Of a stretch of DNA of 64,000 nt, positions 1 through 9,900 are shown piece after piece; the stretch's first letter is position 1, and every line of letters begins with the position of its first letter. Under the pieces are notes generated by a model that saw only the letters and a program-made list of their open reading frames with translations, did not search any database and was not told the DNA's origin. This DNA comes from Saccharothrix violaceirubra (GTDB lineage Bacteria; Actinomycetota; Actinomycetes; Mycobacteriales; Pseudonocardiaceae): the NCBI RefSeq assembly GCF_014203755.1, contig NZ_JACHJS010000001.1, forward strand, positions 4,092,001 to 4,156,000. Direction: 5' to 3'. A program made the translations under genes and the position numbers.

Positions 1-707
1 CGGTGCCCTCGGCCCGGGTCTTCCTGGACCTGGTCGACCGGCCCGCCGTGACCGGCACCCCGGTGCTGGTCGGCAACCCCGACCGCCGACTGCACGCGGG
101 CGCCCACGAGATCGCCCTGCTGAACCGGCTGCACTACGCGGACGCGGTCTGCCTGGGCCTGCGACCCACGCACCGCAGACCGACGCCGACCTTCCCCGAC
201 GGGTCGGGCACACCGGAGCAGGTGCTCGCCCGGCTCGGGGAGCCGGTGTCCGTGTTGCACCTCGCGTGCCACGCCCGTGCCGACATGCGCCACCCGCTCG
301 CGTCCTCGATCACGCTCTCGAACGGCGAACTGTCGGCGCGGACGCTGTTGGGTCTCGAACCCACGGGCACGCTCGCGCTCGGGGTGGTCGCGCTGGCCGC
401 GTGCGAGACCGGGTCGACGTGGGTCGACCACGACGAGGCGTTGAGCCTGGCCACGACGTTCCTCACGATCGGCGCGCGGTCGGTCGTCGGGTCGCTGTGG
501 AAGGTGCCGGCGCGCGGGACCACCCGGTTGATGGCGTTGTTCCACCACTTCCTGCGCACGGAACCGCCCGCGACCGCGCTGCGCCGGGCCCAGCTCTGCC
601 TGCTCGACCCGGACCGCGAACCACCGCCGGCCGCGCTCGGCCTCCCGGCCGGCGAGCACGACCGGGACCCGGCGAACTGGGCCGGTTTCGTCGCGTCGGG
701 ACGGTGA
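1..707 (+). CDS. CHAT-domain (caspase-like) protease, C-terminal part; 5' end outside window
   Basis: Caspase-family peptidase domain of the CHAT type, expected to cleave a partner protein when switched on by an upstream sensor. The visible part holds the two catalytic signatures: the histidine in HLACHA (about 260-275) and the cysteine in LAACETG (about 390-410), followed by the family block DEALSLATTFLTIGARSVVGSLW. The last 60 residues (ALRRAQLCLLDPDRE through NWAGF) match the end of the complete CHAT protein at 6926-10282, so the two are paralogues. The frame is open to the left edge and the usual N-terminal half of the domain is missing, so the gene is cut by the window, not truncated in the genome. 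A strong hairpin follows the stop codon. Confidence 0.9.
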   Translation, partial: VPSARVFLDLVDRPAVTGTPVLVGNPDRRLHAGAHEIALLNRLHYADAVCLGLRPTHRRPTPTFPDGSGTPEQVLARLGEPVSVLHLACHARADMRHPLASSITLSNGELSARTLLGLEPTGTLALGVVALAACETGSTWVDHDEALSLATTFLTIGARSVVGSLWKVPARGTTRLMALFHHFLRTEPPATALRRAQLCLLDPDREPPPAALGLPAGEHDRDPANWAGFVASGR

Positions 708-733
708 GGCGGGGGGTGGTGCCCCCGCCTCAC
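704..733. terminator. Hairpin between the CHAT gene and the small minus-strand genes
   Basis: A perfect 12-bp stem (704-715 with 722-733) encloses a 6-nt loop. It starts at the stop codon of the CHAT gene and ends just before the stop of the minus-strand micro-gene, so it could terminate both converging transcripts. No T-tract follows, which is usual in GC-rich actinobacteria. Confidence 0.75.
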
Positions 734-736
734 GCC

Positions 737-856
737 CTAGTGGTGCCGGAAGAAGAACCGGTCCACCAGGTCGATCGCCCGCACGATCGTCGCGACGATC
801 ATCACCACGATCCGGACCACGCCGGACCGCTGCTCACGGTTCTTGCGCTCAGCCAC
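737..856 (-). CDS. 39-residue amphipathic or membrane-active small protein
   Basis: Tiny frame starting at GTG 856, preceded by GGAGGT at a 4-nt spacing. The N-terminus is charged (AERKNREQRSG), followed by about 15 hydrophobic residues (VVRIVVMIVATIVRAI), then LVDRFFFRHH at the end. It could be a short membrane or surface-seeking helix. The start overlaps the stop of the 26-residue frame at 849-929 by 8 nt, the arrangement expected for translational coupling. I recognise no family. Its position inside a conflict-type gene cluster suggests a small effector, inhibitor or accessory peptide, but that is inference, and a chance frame cannot be excluded. Confidence 0.45.
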   Translation of the reverse strand: MAERKNREQRSGVVRIVVMIVATIVRAIDLVDRFFFRHH

Positions 857-929
857 TACCACCTCCGCACAGGTCGTCCTCGTCGCCGCCGGTCTTCTCC
901 ACGCCCACCACGTGCCACGTCCGTTCCAT
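849..929 (-). CDS. 26-residue peptide upstream of and coupled to the 39-residue protein
   Basis: An ATG start with an unusually good ribosome binding site (GGAAGGAG, 7 nt upstream) opens a 26-codon frame. The product begins MERTWHVVGVEK, continues with an acidic stretch (GGDEDD), and ends LCGGGSG with a single cysteine. The layout of a charged leader followed by a short Gly/Ser/Cys tail resembles a modified-peptide precursor, but no modifying enzyme is nearby. It may instead be a leader that sets up translation of the overlapping 39-residue frame. It is divergent from the gene at 1073, leaving a shared promoter region at 930-1072. Confidence 0.45.
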   Translation of the reverse strand: MERTWHVVGVEKTGGDEDDLCGGGSG

Positions 930-1072
930 CACTGCGCTCCTTCCGGTCGGGCGGATCGGCCGTCACCGGGAAGCGGTGGGGCGGGCGGTGGCGCCGACGG
1001 TGTGCGCGGGTGCCCGACGCGGCGCAGGCACCGGCGGTCCGTCAGTGCCCGTGGACGAGGAAGGGAGGACCG

Positions 1073-1861
1073 ATGCCGACCGCTTGGGACGGGTACGCGC
1101 GGGTCGACTACCTGCCCGCGCCCGGACGGCTCCAGGTCACGCTGCACACCGTGGAGCCGACCGTCCACCGCCGGCTGCGCGACGGGTTGGCCTGCGCGTT
1201 CGCCGTGGACGGCCGGGCCGGGCCGCCGACGTACGTGGAGATCGACGTCGGAGACGGCCTGACCTACGACACGCGCGTGCTGCTGGCCGGTCCGCTGCTG
1301 GACATCGCGGTCGACCTGGTGGGCGACGGTCCCGCGTCGCGCGAGACCCGGCTGCCGCCGGCCCAGGTCGCGGCGCTGGCCCGCCGGTGGGCGCCGTACC
1401 GGGACTTCGTGCTCGCGCCGGCACCCGCGCCGGTCCGGTCGGGTTCGTGGGCGGACGGGCTGTGGGCGGTGTTCGGCGGGCTGGGCCTGGTCCGCGCGCT
1501 GCGGGCGTTCGTGCCGCCGCCCGAACCCGCGCACCGCGGCGACGAGGTCGCGGCCGAGGAGCACTGGGAGTGGCTCGAACTGCCCGCCGACCTGGCCGCG
1601 GCGGCGGGGGTGGACCGCCGCGTCGGCTGGGCGCCCTACCGGGACGTCGCGCTCGACGGCACGGCCGAGACCGGCTTCATGATCATGGCGGTCCCGGCAC
1701 CGGTGGCGCGGTTGCTGGTCGGGCTCGACGACGGGTCGGGCCGGTGGGTGGCGTTCGCGCCGGACCCGGAGACGCCCGGCCAGGTCTTCGCCGACCTGCC
1801 GTGCGGACCGGACGTCGCGGAGCCCGCGTTGCGGTTCCGCACCGAGGAGGAGGGCCGATGA
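1073..1861 (+). CDS. Uncharacterised 262-residue protein of the conflict island
   Basis: I do not recognise this family. The protein is acidic, with no signal peptide or clear membrane helix. It has two similar halves: a segment with RWAPYRDFVL (about residues 100-115) is echoed by VGWAPYRDVAL near residue 185, so an internal duplication is possible. The start is ATG 1073 behind AAGGGAGG. The last codon overlaps the start of the next gene (ATGA at 1858-1861), so the two are almost certainly co-translated and probably act together. It lies between a CHAT protease gene and further island genes, so a sensor or adaptor role is a reasonable guess but nothing more. Confidence 0.8.
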   Translation: MPTAWDGYARVDYLPAPGRLQVTLHTVEPTVHRRLRDGLACAFAVDGRAGPPTYVEIDVGDGLTYDTRVLLAGPLLDIAVDLVGDGPASRETRLPPAQVAALARRWAPYRDFVLAPAPAPVRSGSWADGLWAVFGGLGLVRALRAFVPPPEPAHRGDEVAAEEHWEWLELPADLAAAAGVDRRVGWAPYRDVALDGTAETGFMIMAVPAPVARLLVGLDDGSGRWVAFAPDPETPGQVFADLPCGPDVAEPALRFRTEEEGR

Positions 1862-3492
1862 CCGGGTTCGACCCGACCCCGCTGCGCCGCGTGTGCCAAG
1901 GGGTCGTCGCCGGGCTGCCGGGCGAGGTCCGGGAGCGGTTCGCGCAGGCTTACGAGTCCCCGGACGACCTCGTCGACGCGATGGTGGCCGCGGGCGACCG
2001 CGCGTGGCGGCACCTGGACAAGCGCGGTCGGAGCGTGCCGCCCGAGCGCTACCAGGCCCTGGCATTGGCGCTGTTGTCCGTGCGCAACGGGCCGGTGGAC
2101 GTGCAGACCAACCTGACCAACGTGGCGGCGGCGTACGACCGGCTGCTGCCGCTGGGCGAACTGCCGCTCGACGTGGCCGTGCAGTGCCGGCTGACCACAC
2201 CGGAACTCGCGGCACGGCTCGTGGTCGCGTACCGCGTGGCCCAGGTGGTGCGCGCGCGTCGGCCCGGCACGCAGCCGCTGTTCGTGGACATGGTCACGTG
2301 CGCGGTCGTGGGGTTCGCCGACGCCGCCGACGCCGCCGACATCGTGGACCGGGTGCTCGACCGGGCCAACCCGCTCGCCGCCGCCTACCGGTACCGCCGG
2401 TCGCTCGACCCGAACCCGCGTGCGGGCGTCCAGGGCGGGTACACCGACCTGGTCGGGCAGATCGCCGGCTACCGCGTCGCGGTGGCCGAGGCGCGGGGGT
2501 ACCGGTCCGCCGACGTCGAGGCGACCGTGGACGAGTACGCCGAGCGGGTGGCCGACGACCTGCACCGCGGCCTGACCAGACCACCGGCGGTCGGGCGTGC
2601 GGACGAGCCCGACTCGCTGGTGACGTTGCGCGGGTTCGCCGGGTTCGTGGCCGCCGACCACGCCGACGACGGCCGGGAGGCCCGGACGCTGTTCCGCCTG
2701 CTGGCCTACCGGTTGCCCGGCGAGGTCCGGCCCGAGCGGTGGAAGCGGGACGTCCCGGTGGCCCCCGACGAGGCCCGCGACCGGGGCGACCTGCCCGTGC
2801 CAGGCGACGACGGGACGCCCGACGCGGACCTCGTCGCCGACGCGGTGCTCGCCGAGCTGTACGCGGACACCGGCGCGGCGGACACGGCGGCGATCGACGA
2901 GTGGCTGCTCGCCCGCCGCGCGCCGGACGGCCGCGACGACCTGCTGGTGCTGGTCGACCGGGTGCGGCGGGTGGACCGACTGCTGTCCCGGCCGGGGCCG
3001 GACAAGCCGCGCCCCGGCGTGGTGGACCCGCGCGTGCGCCAGGCCCTCCGGGACCGGATCGCCGACGCCCTCACGCTCCGGCTGCGCGGCACGGAGATCG
3101 CCCAGCACATCCTCCCTCCACTGTGGACCGAACGGGAGTACGTCGTGCACTTCGCCGAAGCCCGGCTGCGGGTCGACCTGCCGCCGGGCACGGGCAAACT
3201 CGCCAAGGCCGCCCTGCTGGCCAACGCGGTGGTGCGCGCACCGGCCCAGCCCGTGCACCGCGCGGCCGACCCGGACCGCCGCGACGACTGCGCGTGCGGC
3301 ACGCCGGACCGCACGCCGCCGGCACCGGCCGCCGTCTGTCCACATCGGACATGGTGGGAGGCGGGCCGGGTCGAGGACTACACGACCCTGGCCAGGGTGA
3401 GCGGCTTGGCGAGCGAGGACGCGGTGCGCAACCAACTCGCCCGCCACACCGGGTTCTGGCGGGAATGGGTCGAGGAGATCAGGACCGGCTGA
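1858..3492 (+). CDS. Uncharacterised 544-residue helical protein with a Cys-containing tail
   Basis: Starts at the ATG overlapping the previous stop codon. The first 250 residues are Ala/Leu/Arg-rich and look all-helical. A low-complexity Asp/Arg-rich linker sits near residues 290-330. The C-terminal 130 residues contain LRGTEIAQHILPPLW, a CAC/C cluster (DDCACG then VCPH) that could bind a metal, and a final WREWVEEIRTG. I cannot assign a family. The LRGTEI element is reminiscent of ALRGTDIA near the C-terminus of the unknown protein at 5873-6904, so the two may share a C-terminal module. The gene ends directly before a strong hairpin terminator. Confidence 0.8.
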   Translation: MTGFDPTPLRRVCQGVVAGLPGEVRERFAQAYESPDDLVDAMVAAGDRAWRHLDKRGRSVPPERYQALALALLSVRNGPVDVQTNLTNVAAAYDRLLPLGELPLDVAVQCRLTTPELAARLVVAYRVAQVVRARRPGTQPLFVDMVTCAVVGFADAADAADIVDRVLDRANPLAAAYRYRRSLDPNPRAGVQGGYTDLVGQIAGYRVAVAEARGYRSADVEATVDEYAERVADDLHRGLTRPPAVGRADEPDSLVTLRGFAGFVAADHADDGREARTLFRLLAYRLPGEVRPERWKRDVPVAPDEARDRGDLPVPGDDGTPDADLVADAVLAELYADTGAADTAAIDEWLLARRAPDGRDDLLVLVDRVRRVDRLLSRPGPDKPRPGVVDPRVRQALRDRIADALTLRLRGTEIAQHILPPLWTEREYVVHFAEARLRVDLPPGTGKLAKAALLANAVVRAPAQPVHRAADPDRRDDCACGTPDRTPPAPAAVCPHRTWWEAGRVEDYTTLARVSGLASEDAVRNQLARHTGFWREWVEEIRTG

Positions 3493-3494
3493 CC

Positions 3495-3522
3495 GGTCGG
3501 CGGGGTCCACGCCCCGCCGACC
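3495..3522. terminator. Hairpin terminator after the 1073-3492 gene pair
   Basis: A perfect 11-bp GC-rich stem (3495-3505 with 3512-3522) with a 6-nt loop begins 3 nt after the stop codon at 3492. The next gene converges from the other strand, so it may serve both. Confidence 0.75.
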
Positions 3523-3710
3523 CACCGGACGGGACACCCGCCCTGCCGAGGCCACCGACCGCGACGACACCGCACGACCGGCGGAACACCCGCTCCCACC
3601 GATCAGCCGATCGCGGGCCACCGGACACACCCGCGCGGCCGGCAGGACACCCCCGCCGGCAGACCAAGCCGGCGCGGTCGACGGGCCACCCCACCGACCG
3701 CGCCGGTGGC

Positions 3711-5771
3711 TCAGCCCGAGATCGCGTCGATCCGCGACCGGATCGACGCGATCTCCGCGTACCGGCTGCTGTTGGCCGCGACACCACCGGTCACCCGGTC
3801 CGACCACCGGTCGAGCACGTCGAGCAGCCGGCGCACGCGGTCGACCTCCTTCGCCGCCGGGGTGACGCCGAGTTCGACGGCGAACAGCAACGCGGGCGCG
3901 GCCCGCAGCGCGAACTGCGCGGCCGACTCGTCGGACCGGTCGACCATGCCCGCGTAGTGGCTGTGCTCCAACACCCGCGTGATCCACTGGTAGCCCAGTT
4001 CCGCCCAGCGGACCGCCTCCGCGTGGCTGCCGTGCGCGCGCTCCCAGGCCGCGAGCCGGCACGTGGTCGCGGTGGCCACGTAGTAGGAGGCGCCGAGCGG
4101 CCCGAAATGACCGAGCCTGCGGTAGAGCCGCTTGCGGGCGGGCACGACGTGGTCGCGGTACAGCGCCGCGGCCCGGCGCTGGTCGCCCCGTTCGGGCAGG
4201 CTGCCCAGGAACGACGCGTAGTTGTGCAGGTGGAACGCCACGGACTGGTCGTGTTCGGCGTCCAGCGCGGTGACGTCCACGTCGAGCGCGTCGCCGTAGG
4301 CGTGCCAGAAGCGCCGGGTGAGTTCCGCCAGTTCGGCGGGTGCGGGCAGTCCGGACGCCGGGTCGGTGGCGTTGATCGTGCGCAACGAGTTCAGCTCGAC
4401 GCACACGGCGCCGAGCAGGTCGGCGACCACGCCCCGGTCCAACAACCCGGCCCGGCCGAGTTCCACCGCGCGGCCGGCGGCGGCGATCGCGGTCGCGCAG
4501 TGGCCGTCGACCGGGTTGGTGCGATCGGTCTTGAGCACCACGATCCGCAGCACGGCGAGGCGCCCGTCGACGACGGCGCGCAGCGGGTCGTCGTCGCCCA
4601 GACACCGGTCGGCGAGCGCGCCGATGCCCTCGACCAGGTCGAGGAAGTCCCGTGCGGTGAAGCCGGGCACGCCGACGTCCTTGCGCAACGACCTGGCCAC
4701 GCCCAGCGCGGCGAGCACGAGCGCGGTCCCGGCCAGCGGTGCCAGCCCGTCGGGGTCGGGCAGGGCGACCGGCACCGGGCGGTTCTCGCGGTCCCGGCCG
4801 TCGACGTGCAGGGAGAACCAGTGGTCGAGCAGGTCGGACACGATGCCGGCGGACGGCAGCATGGCCTCGGCGACCGCCTGCCCCGGCTCGTCCTCGCCGG
4901 CCCACACGTAGCCGACACCGGCCGGGTGGCTCGCGTCGAGCAGCAGCTTGACCAGGTGGTCGACCATCTCGTCGCCGAGGTCGATCGCGCCCGACCGCTC
5001 GTGGTCGGGTTCGGGGTCGACGGTCGCGTCCTCGGGTGCGGGCGCGGTCTCGGGCAGCCGCAGGCAGTCCACCGTGCGGTCGAACACGTGCAGGTCGCGC
5101 GGGTGCGTGACCCGGTCGTCGGCGGTCGCGGTGTCGGCGCCGATCTCGCACCGGGCCGGCGGGCGCGACCGCACCGCCGACGAGAACGCGAGCACCGGGC
5201 TGTCCAGGGACTGTCGTTGGATGGCACGGGCTTTGAACGCCGCGATCAGCAGCGCGGGCTGCGAGCGGAACGCCTCGACCGCCAGCGTCGCCCACGCCAC
5301 GATCCGCAGCCGCAACGGCAGTTCGCCGCCGTCGGCCGCGCGCAGCAGCGGCACGACCTGTTCGATCGCGGACGCGACCGGGTCGAGCAGCACGTTCGTA
5401 GCGGTGAGCAGCATCGCGGACTTGGTGTCCGGCCCGTACCGGTTGGTGGTCGCGCTGACGATCTCGTTGGGCAGGGCGGCGCCGAAGACGGCCCGCTCGT
5501 CGAGCACCCAGTCCGCGTCGCCCGGTGGCGCCTCGCGCAGTCTTCGGGCCTGGACCCGGGTGGGCAGGGGTGCGCCCCGGGCGATCTCCGAGATCGTGAT
5601 GAGGTTGAAGTCGCACAACCACGTCGTGGGCGCGAACGGGTTCGTCGGCGACGCGATCCCGAACAGCGGGGCCACGTTCCGGGCCAGGCGTGCCGGCACC
5701 CGGTCGGACCGCTTCCCGGTCGCCGTGGGCACGACCGCGGGCAGCAGCGGCATCCATCCACTCCATCTCAT
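3711..5771 (-). CDS. Uncharacterised 686-residue helical protein, possibly of the CATRA/CHAT-associated type
   Basis: The start is set at ATG 5771 (MRWSGWMPLL), which has AGGTGGA 6 nt upstream; a longer reading from 5840 lacks a ribosome binding site. The protein is rich in helical Leu/Ala/Arg segments. Its last 300 residues look like degenerate helical (TPR-like) pairs, for example RRAAALYRDHVVPARKRLYRRLG and SHAEAVRWAELGYQWI. There is no P-loop and no clear catalytic motif. In actinobacteria, large helical proteins beside CHAT proteases include the partner components of the CATRA (caspase and TPR repeat associated) systems; I suggest this only as a candidate. It is divergent from the 5873 gene across a 101-bp gap. 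Confidence 0.75.
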   Translation of the reverse strand: MRWSGWMPLLPAVVPTATGKRSDRVPARLARNVAPLFGIASPTNPFAPTTWLCDFNLITISEIARGAPLPTRVQARRLREAPPGDADWVLDERAVFGAALPNEIVSATTNRYGPDTKSAMLLTATNVLLDPVASAIEQVVPLLRAADGGELPLRLRIVAWATLAVEAFRSQPALLIAAFKARAIQRQSLDSPVLAFSSAVRSRPPARCEIGADTATADDRVTHPRDLHVFDRTVDCLRLPETAPAPEDATVDPEPDHERSGAIDLGDEMVDHLVKLLLDASHPAGVGYVWAGEDEPGQAVAEAMLPSAGIVSDLLDHWFSLHVDGRDRENRPVPVALPDPDGLAPLAGTALVLAALGVARSLRKDVGVPGFTARDFLDLVEGIGALADRCLGDDDPLRAVVDGRLAVLRIVVLKTDRTNPVDGHCATAIAAAGRAVELGRAGLLDRGVVADLLGAVCVELNSLRTINATDPASGLPAPAELAELTRRFWHAYGDALDVDVTALDAEHDQSVAFHLHNYASFLGSLPERGDQRRAAALYRDHVVPARKRLYRRLGHFGPLGASYYVATATTCRLAAWERAHGSHAEAVRWAELGYQWITRVLEHSHYAGMVDRSDESAAQFALRAAPALLFAVELGVTPAAKEVDRVRRLLDVLDRWSDRVTGGVAANSSRYAEIASIRSRIDAISG

Positions 5772-5861
5772 TCGAATCCACCTGTACCGACGAGTAGCAC
5801 CCGGCTCGTCAAGTCGCCGTTCATCACAATCGGACCTCATCCCTCGACGCGTCCGTTCTCA

Positions 5862-5875
5862 CATAGAAAACTATG
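5862..5875. promoter_or_regulatory. AT-rich dyad CATAG-AAAA-CTATG overlapping a start codon
   Basis: A perfect inverted repeat with 5-nt arms and an AAAA centre; its right arm contains the ATG of the 5873 gene. AT-rich dyads are rare in this sequence. The gene has no Shine-Dalgarno sequence, so this may be an operator or promoter element of a leaderless transcript. The arms are short, so it could be chance. Confidence 0.3.
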
Positions 5876-6904
5876 CCTATGCCCGCCGCCACTGCGCTCT
5901 TAGTCCGTCCGGACGTCCTGAACGCCCTGTGGATGGAACTCCACCACCCACGATCGACCGCGCACCGCATGCACCACGTCACCCGCTGCGACACCGCCCT
6001 GCGTGCCGACGGCGTCAGACTCGGCGCCCGCCACGACGGTCCGACCGGGTCCGGTCTGCGACTGGCCGGCCAGTGCCCGTGCCGCGACCTGGTCGCCGAC
6101 GCCCTGGAGATCGCGGCCGGGTTCCTGGCCGGGCACGGGGACGGGCTGGCCAACCCGGCGGGTGCCGTCCGACAGCACCTGCGCTTCCGCATGACCGACG
6201 CGGGCCGCCGCGAACGCCGCCTGCTCGGCGCCCAGGTGAAACCCGGGACCGTCGCCCGCAACCGCTACGGCACCGCATTGCCCGACGACTTCCACCGCGC
6301 GCTGTACGTGCTGATCGCCGACGAGGCCGGGGTGCGCGGGCCGTTGCGCGGCGAGGAAGGCCTGCGTCGCCGGCTCGCCGACCGCTGCACGGCCGAACTC
6401 GGCATCGGCCCCGAGGAGGCCCGCCGCCGGTTGCCCGCCGCGCTGCGGCTGATCGAGAGCACCTGCCGGCGCGGCCCGCGCGTCAACGTCGGCACCCGCC
6501 GCGATCCCGAACTGGTGAGCTGGTGGGACGCGTACGTCGAGCGCCCGCTGGGCCGCCGACCGGATCCGACCGTGCTGACGCTCCCCCACCAGACCGGCGC
6601 CGACGACCGCGCGGGCGCCGCCGAGGTGCGCGACCCGCACGCGGAGAACGCCTTCGACCGCGTGCTCACCACGGTCGCGCTGCGCGGCACGGACATCGCG
6701 GCCGACTCCCCCGAGGAGGTGGTCGTGGCCGCGCTGCGCCAGACCGTGACGTCGACACCGCCCGACCGCACCGACGACGCCGTGAGCCACGTGGTGACGT
6801 TATTACGCGACCGCGGCCTGTTACCCGAGAACCGCGCACGTCTGCTCTTGGACGACCCCGCGCACCGCCGCCGCGTCATCGCCTGCGCGCGAGCCCTGGC
6901 GTGA
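5873..6904 (+). CDS. Uncharacterised 343-residue basic protein
   Basis: No family recognised. The protein is Arg-rich with a helical look. Two cysteines in QCPCRDL (about residues 67-73) and one in ADRCTAEL are the only conspicuous residues. The C-terminal 100 residues (AENAFDRVLTTVALRGTDI through VIACARAL) form a compact helical module with a loose resemblance to the end of the 1858-3492 protein. The start is ATG 5873 or the ATG two codons later; neither has a ribosome binding site, so the message may be leaderless. It sits between two large minus-strand genes of the island and may be expressed on its own. Confidence 0.7.
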   Translation: MPMPAATALLVRPDVLNALWMELHHPRSTAHRMHHVTRCDTALRADGVRLGARHDGPTGSGLRLAGQCPCRDLVADALEIAAGFLAGHGDGLANPAGAVRQHLRFRMTDAGRRERRLLGAQVKPGTVARNRYGTALPDDFHRALYVLIADEAGVRGPLRGEEGLRRRLADRCTAELGIGPEEARRRLPAALRLIESTCRRGPRVNVGTRRDPELVSWWDAYVERPLGRRPDPTVLTLPHQTGADDRAGAAEVRDPHAENAFDRVLTTVALRGTDIAADSPEEVVVAALRQTVTSTPPDRTDDAVSHVVTLLRDRGLLPENRARLLLDDPAHRRRVIACARALA

Positions 6905-6925
6905 CCGGTGACGGGCATCGTCGGA

Positions 6926-9900
6926 TCACCACCCCAGGTGGGCGAAACCCGCCCAGCACACGGGGTCGGCCTGGTCGACGTCCGGGCACGGGTCGGGCCG
7001 CAGCCCTTCGGGCAGTCCGTCCGGCACGACCCGATCCGGGTCGAGCATCCACAGCTGGGCCCGCCGCAACGCCTCGCCCGGACGCAGCCCCGCCACGTGC
7101 ATGCCGTGGTAGAGCACGTACATCAACTGGGCCGTCGGCTTGCCGGACGGCACCTCCCACAGCGAACCGACCACCGTGCGGGCGCCCAGCGCCAGGAACG
7201 TCGTGGACAGGCTCAACGCCTCGTCGTAGTCCGCGCCCGACACGCCGGTCTGGCAGCCGGCGAGCGTGACCTGGCCCAGTTCCGCCGCCCGCGTCGGCGA
7301 GGTCTCCAACAGCATCCGGGCCGTCAGGTCCGCGCCGGACAGCCGGATCGTCGACCGCAACGGCAGTTCCACGTCCACCCCCGCGTGACACGCCAGGTGC
7401 AGCAGCCGCAACGGTTTCGCGACGGCCTCCAGCACCTGCTCCGGTGTGCCCGCCCCGTCGGCGCACGGCGTCCACCTCCGTTGCCGCCCGCTCCCGCCCA
7501 GCAGCACGCCGTCGGCGAAGAAGTCCTCCCGCACGGCCTCGGCCTCGAACGCCGCGTAGGGCAGGTCGCGGGTCGGGTTGCCCAGCAGCACGGCGCCGCC
7601 GTGCGCGGCGGGCCGGGCGACCACGTCGCACAGCATCCGCGCCGACGGCACGTACCCGATCGTCAGGTCCCGCACCAGGTACCCGTCCGGATGCCGGGCG
7701 GCGTGCCACGGCACCAGCCCCAACGCGCCGACCGGCACGAGCACCACGCGCGGCCCCGGCGCCAGGTGGCGCAACGCCGACAGCAGATCGCGCCCGACCG
7801 CCTCCCACGCCCACGTGCACAGGTCGCCCAACGCGTCGAGCCGTTCCCGGCCGCTCGCCGCCACGTACCGGGTGAACGCGGGCGCCTCCCGAAGACCGGG
7901 GAGGTCCCGCACCCGCACCTTCGCGTCGACCGGCACGATCACCGCGCGACCGGGGCCGTGCGCGGTCGCGGGCAGCAGGTAGACCAGCGCGTCGGAGCCG
8001 TGTGCCCGCAGTGCCGCGCGGATCTCGTCGACGGTCGGCGCCTCCGGCAGCGCGTCACCGCCCTCGGCGAGCGCGGCCAGCACGAGATTGCGCAGGCCGC
8101 TCCACCCCGTCTCGTCCTCGCGCCCGCTGTGCGCCCGCCACCGCCGGGCCAGGTCCTCGTGGCCGAGCGCGTCCAGCCGGGCCGCCACGGTCCGGCCGGT
8201 GGTCGCCGCGCCGAGCACCAGCGACCGCTGCGCGTCCAGGACGCGCACCAGGTCGTCGTAGGCGCGGTCGGCCAGGCACCACTCGACGACCGGCTCGACG
8301 CGCCGGTCCCGGTCCCGCGCGCTCTCGACCGCGTCGGCGGTCCCGGCCTGGAGCAGCACGCGGTACCCGTTCCACGCCAACGCCTCCATGCCCAGCCGTC
8401 GGCTGGCGTCCAGATCGCCCCGCGCGCGGCGCGTCCGCAACGTCCGCGCCAGGACCATCGCGCTCGCCACGACCGTGACCGCCCGCCGTTTGCGGTCGCG
8501 GTCGAGGTGGACCGTGTAGTCCTCGACGAGCGTGTCGAGCACACCGCGCGTCGGCGGCAACATCTCGTAGGCGTTCGCGCGACTGGTCCGGACCAGCGCC
8601 TGCTCGTCGGATCCGTCCGGCGCGGCCCGGACCAGGTCGTCGAGTCGGGCGCACGCGGCCCGCACCGCACGCTGGTCGCCCCGAGCCGCCGCCTCGCGGG
8701 CCCGCATGGACACGCTCATGTGGTCGAAGATCCGCCCGTACCAGGTGTTCCGGTCGACCGTGCCGGTCGCCGGCCGGGCACCGGTGGCCAGGTCGACCAT
8801 GCCCACCATCGCGTCGCGCAGATCGGCGTGGGAGATCCGCAGCGCCTGCTCGCGCAGCGCGAGCAGGCGGGGATCGCCCGGACCCGCCGTGCCGAACAGG
8901 TCGGCGCTCTCGGCGAACGCCCGCAGCACCTCCCACTCCGGCGAGTCGGACGCGAGGTCGGACACCGCGCGGGTGGCGGCCCGGTCGCCGGTGGTGAACC
9001 CGGACAGCATGGCCAGGCTCGCGGCGACGTCGCCCATCTCGCCACCGGTCCCGCGGACCAGGTCGAGCATGTGCGCGATGTCGACCGTCGAGCCGCCGGT
9101 GAACAGGGACTCGACCGTCCGGGCGAACTCGTCGAGCACGGCGAGCCGCGCCTCCAGCGTGGCGTCGGCGAAACCGGCGCCACGGGCGTGGGCGACGAGT
9201 TCGCGGGCCCGTCGGCTGTGCGTCACCATCCCGGCCATGTCCATCGGCTGCCAGCGCGTCGCGATCAGCGTCTGCCGACCCAACGCCATCGTCGCGGCGG
9301 CGCGGGCGATCAGCTCGGGCTCGGCGTCGGTCACCGCGTACAGGGCGGCTTCCCCGTCGTCGAGCCATTGTTCGAGCGGGTAGTCCCGGTACGCGGCGGG
9401 CGGCAACCGCAGCAGGGACCCGAGGCGCTGGAAGTGGCGGCGCAACGTCGCCGCCGGGTCGGACCGCGGCAGCCCGAGGGCCAGACCCGCGCACTCGACG
9501 ACCCGCCGCAGGTGGACCGGGTCGCTGTCGGCCGCGAGCTGGAAGAACACCTCCGTCACCTGGTCGACCAGCTCGGGATCGCCGGCCGCGGCGATCCGCT
9601 CGCGCGACGCGAAGACGCGGTCGGCCCGTTCGGCGATCTCGGCCTGGTCGGTGGCGGTCGCCAACCTCCCGGTCTCGACGACGAACCGGACCATGCCGAC
9701 CAGCTCCGCCGGCAGGTCGGCGGTCAGCGCCTCCATCCCGTCCAGCAACACGGGATCGGCGTGCACGTGGAAGCAGAGCATCATCAGGCCGACCCGCCAG
9801 CGCGCGAGTTCGGTGCGCGGGCCGCCTTCGGCCACCCGTGCGGCGAAGTCCGCGCTGTCACCGAGCAGGTCCCGGGCGACGCGCACCCCGGCCAGGTCCC

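Noticed and set aside
1636..5781. Very long open frame on the minus strand (about 1380 codons) and similar plus-strand frame at 1893-5903
   Set aside because: Arg/Gly/Pro-rich products without motifs, antisense to genes with clean starts and codon bias; high GC makes stop codons rare in shadow frames.
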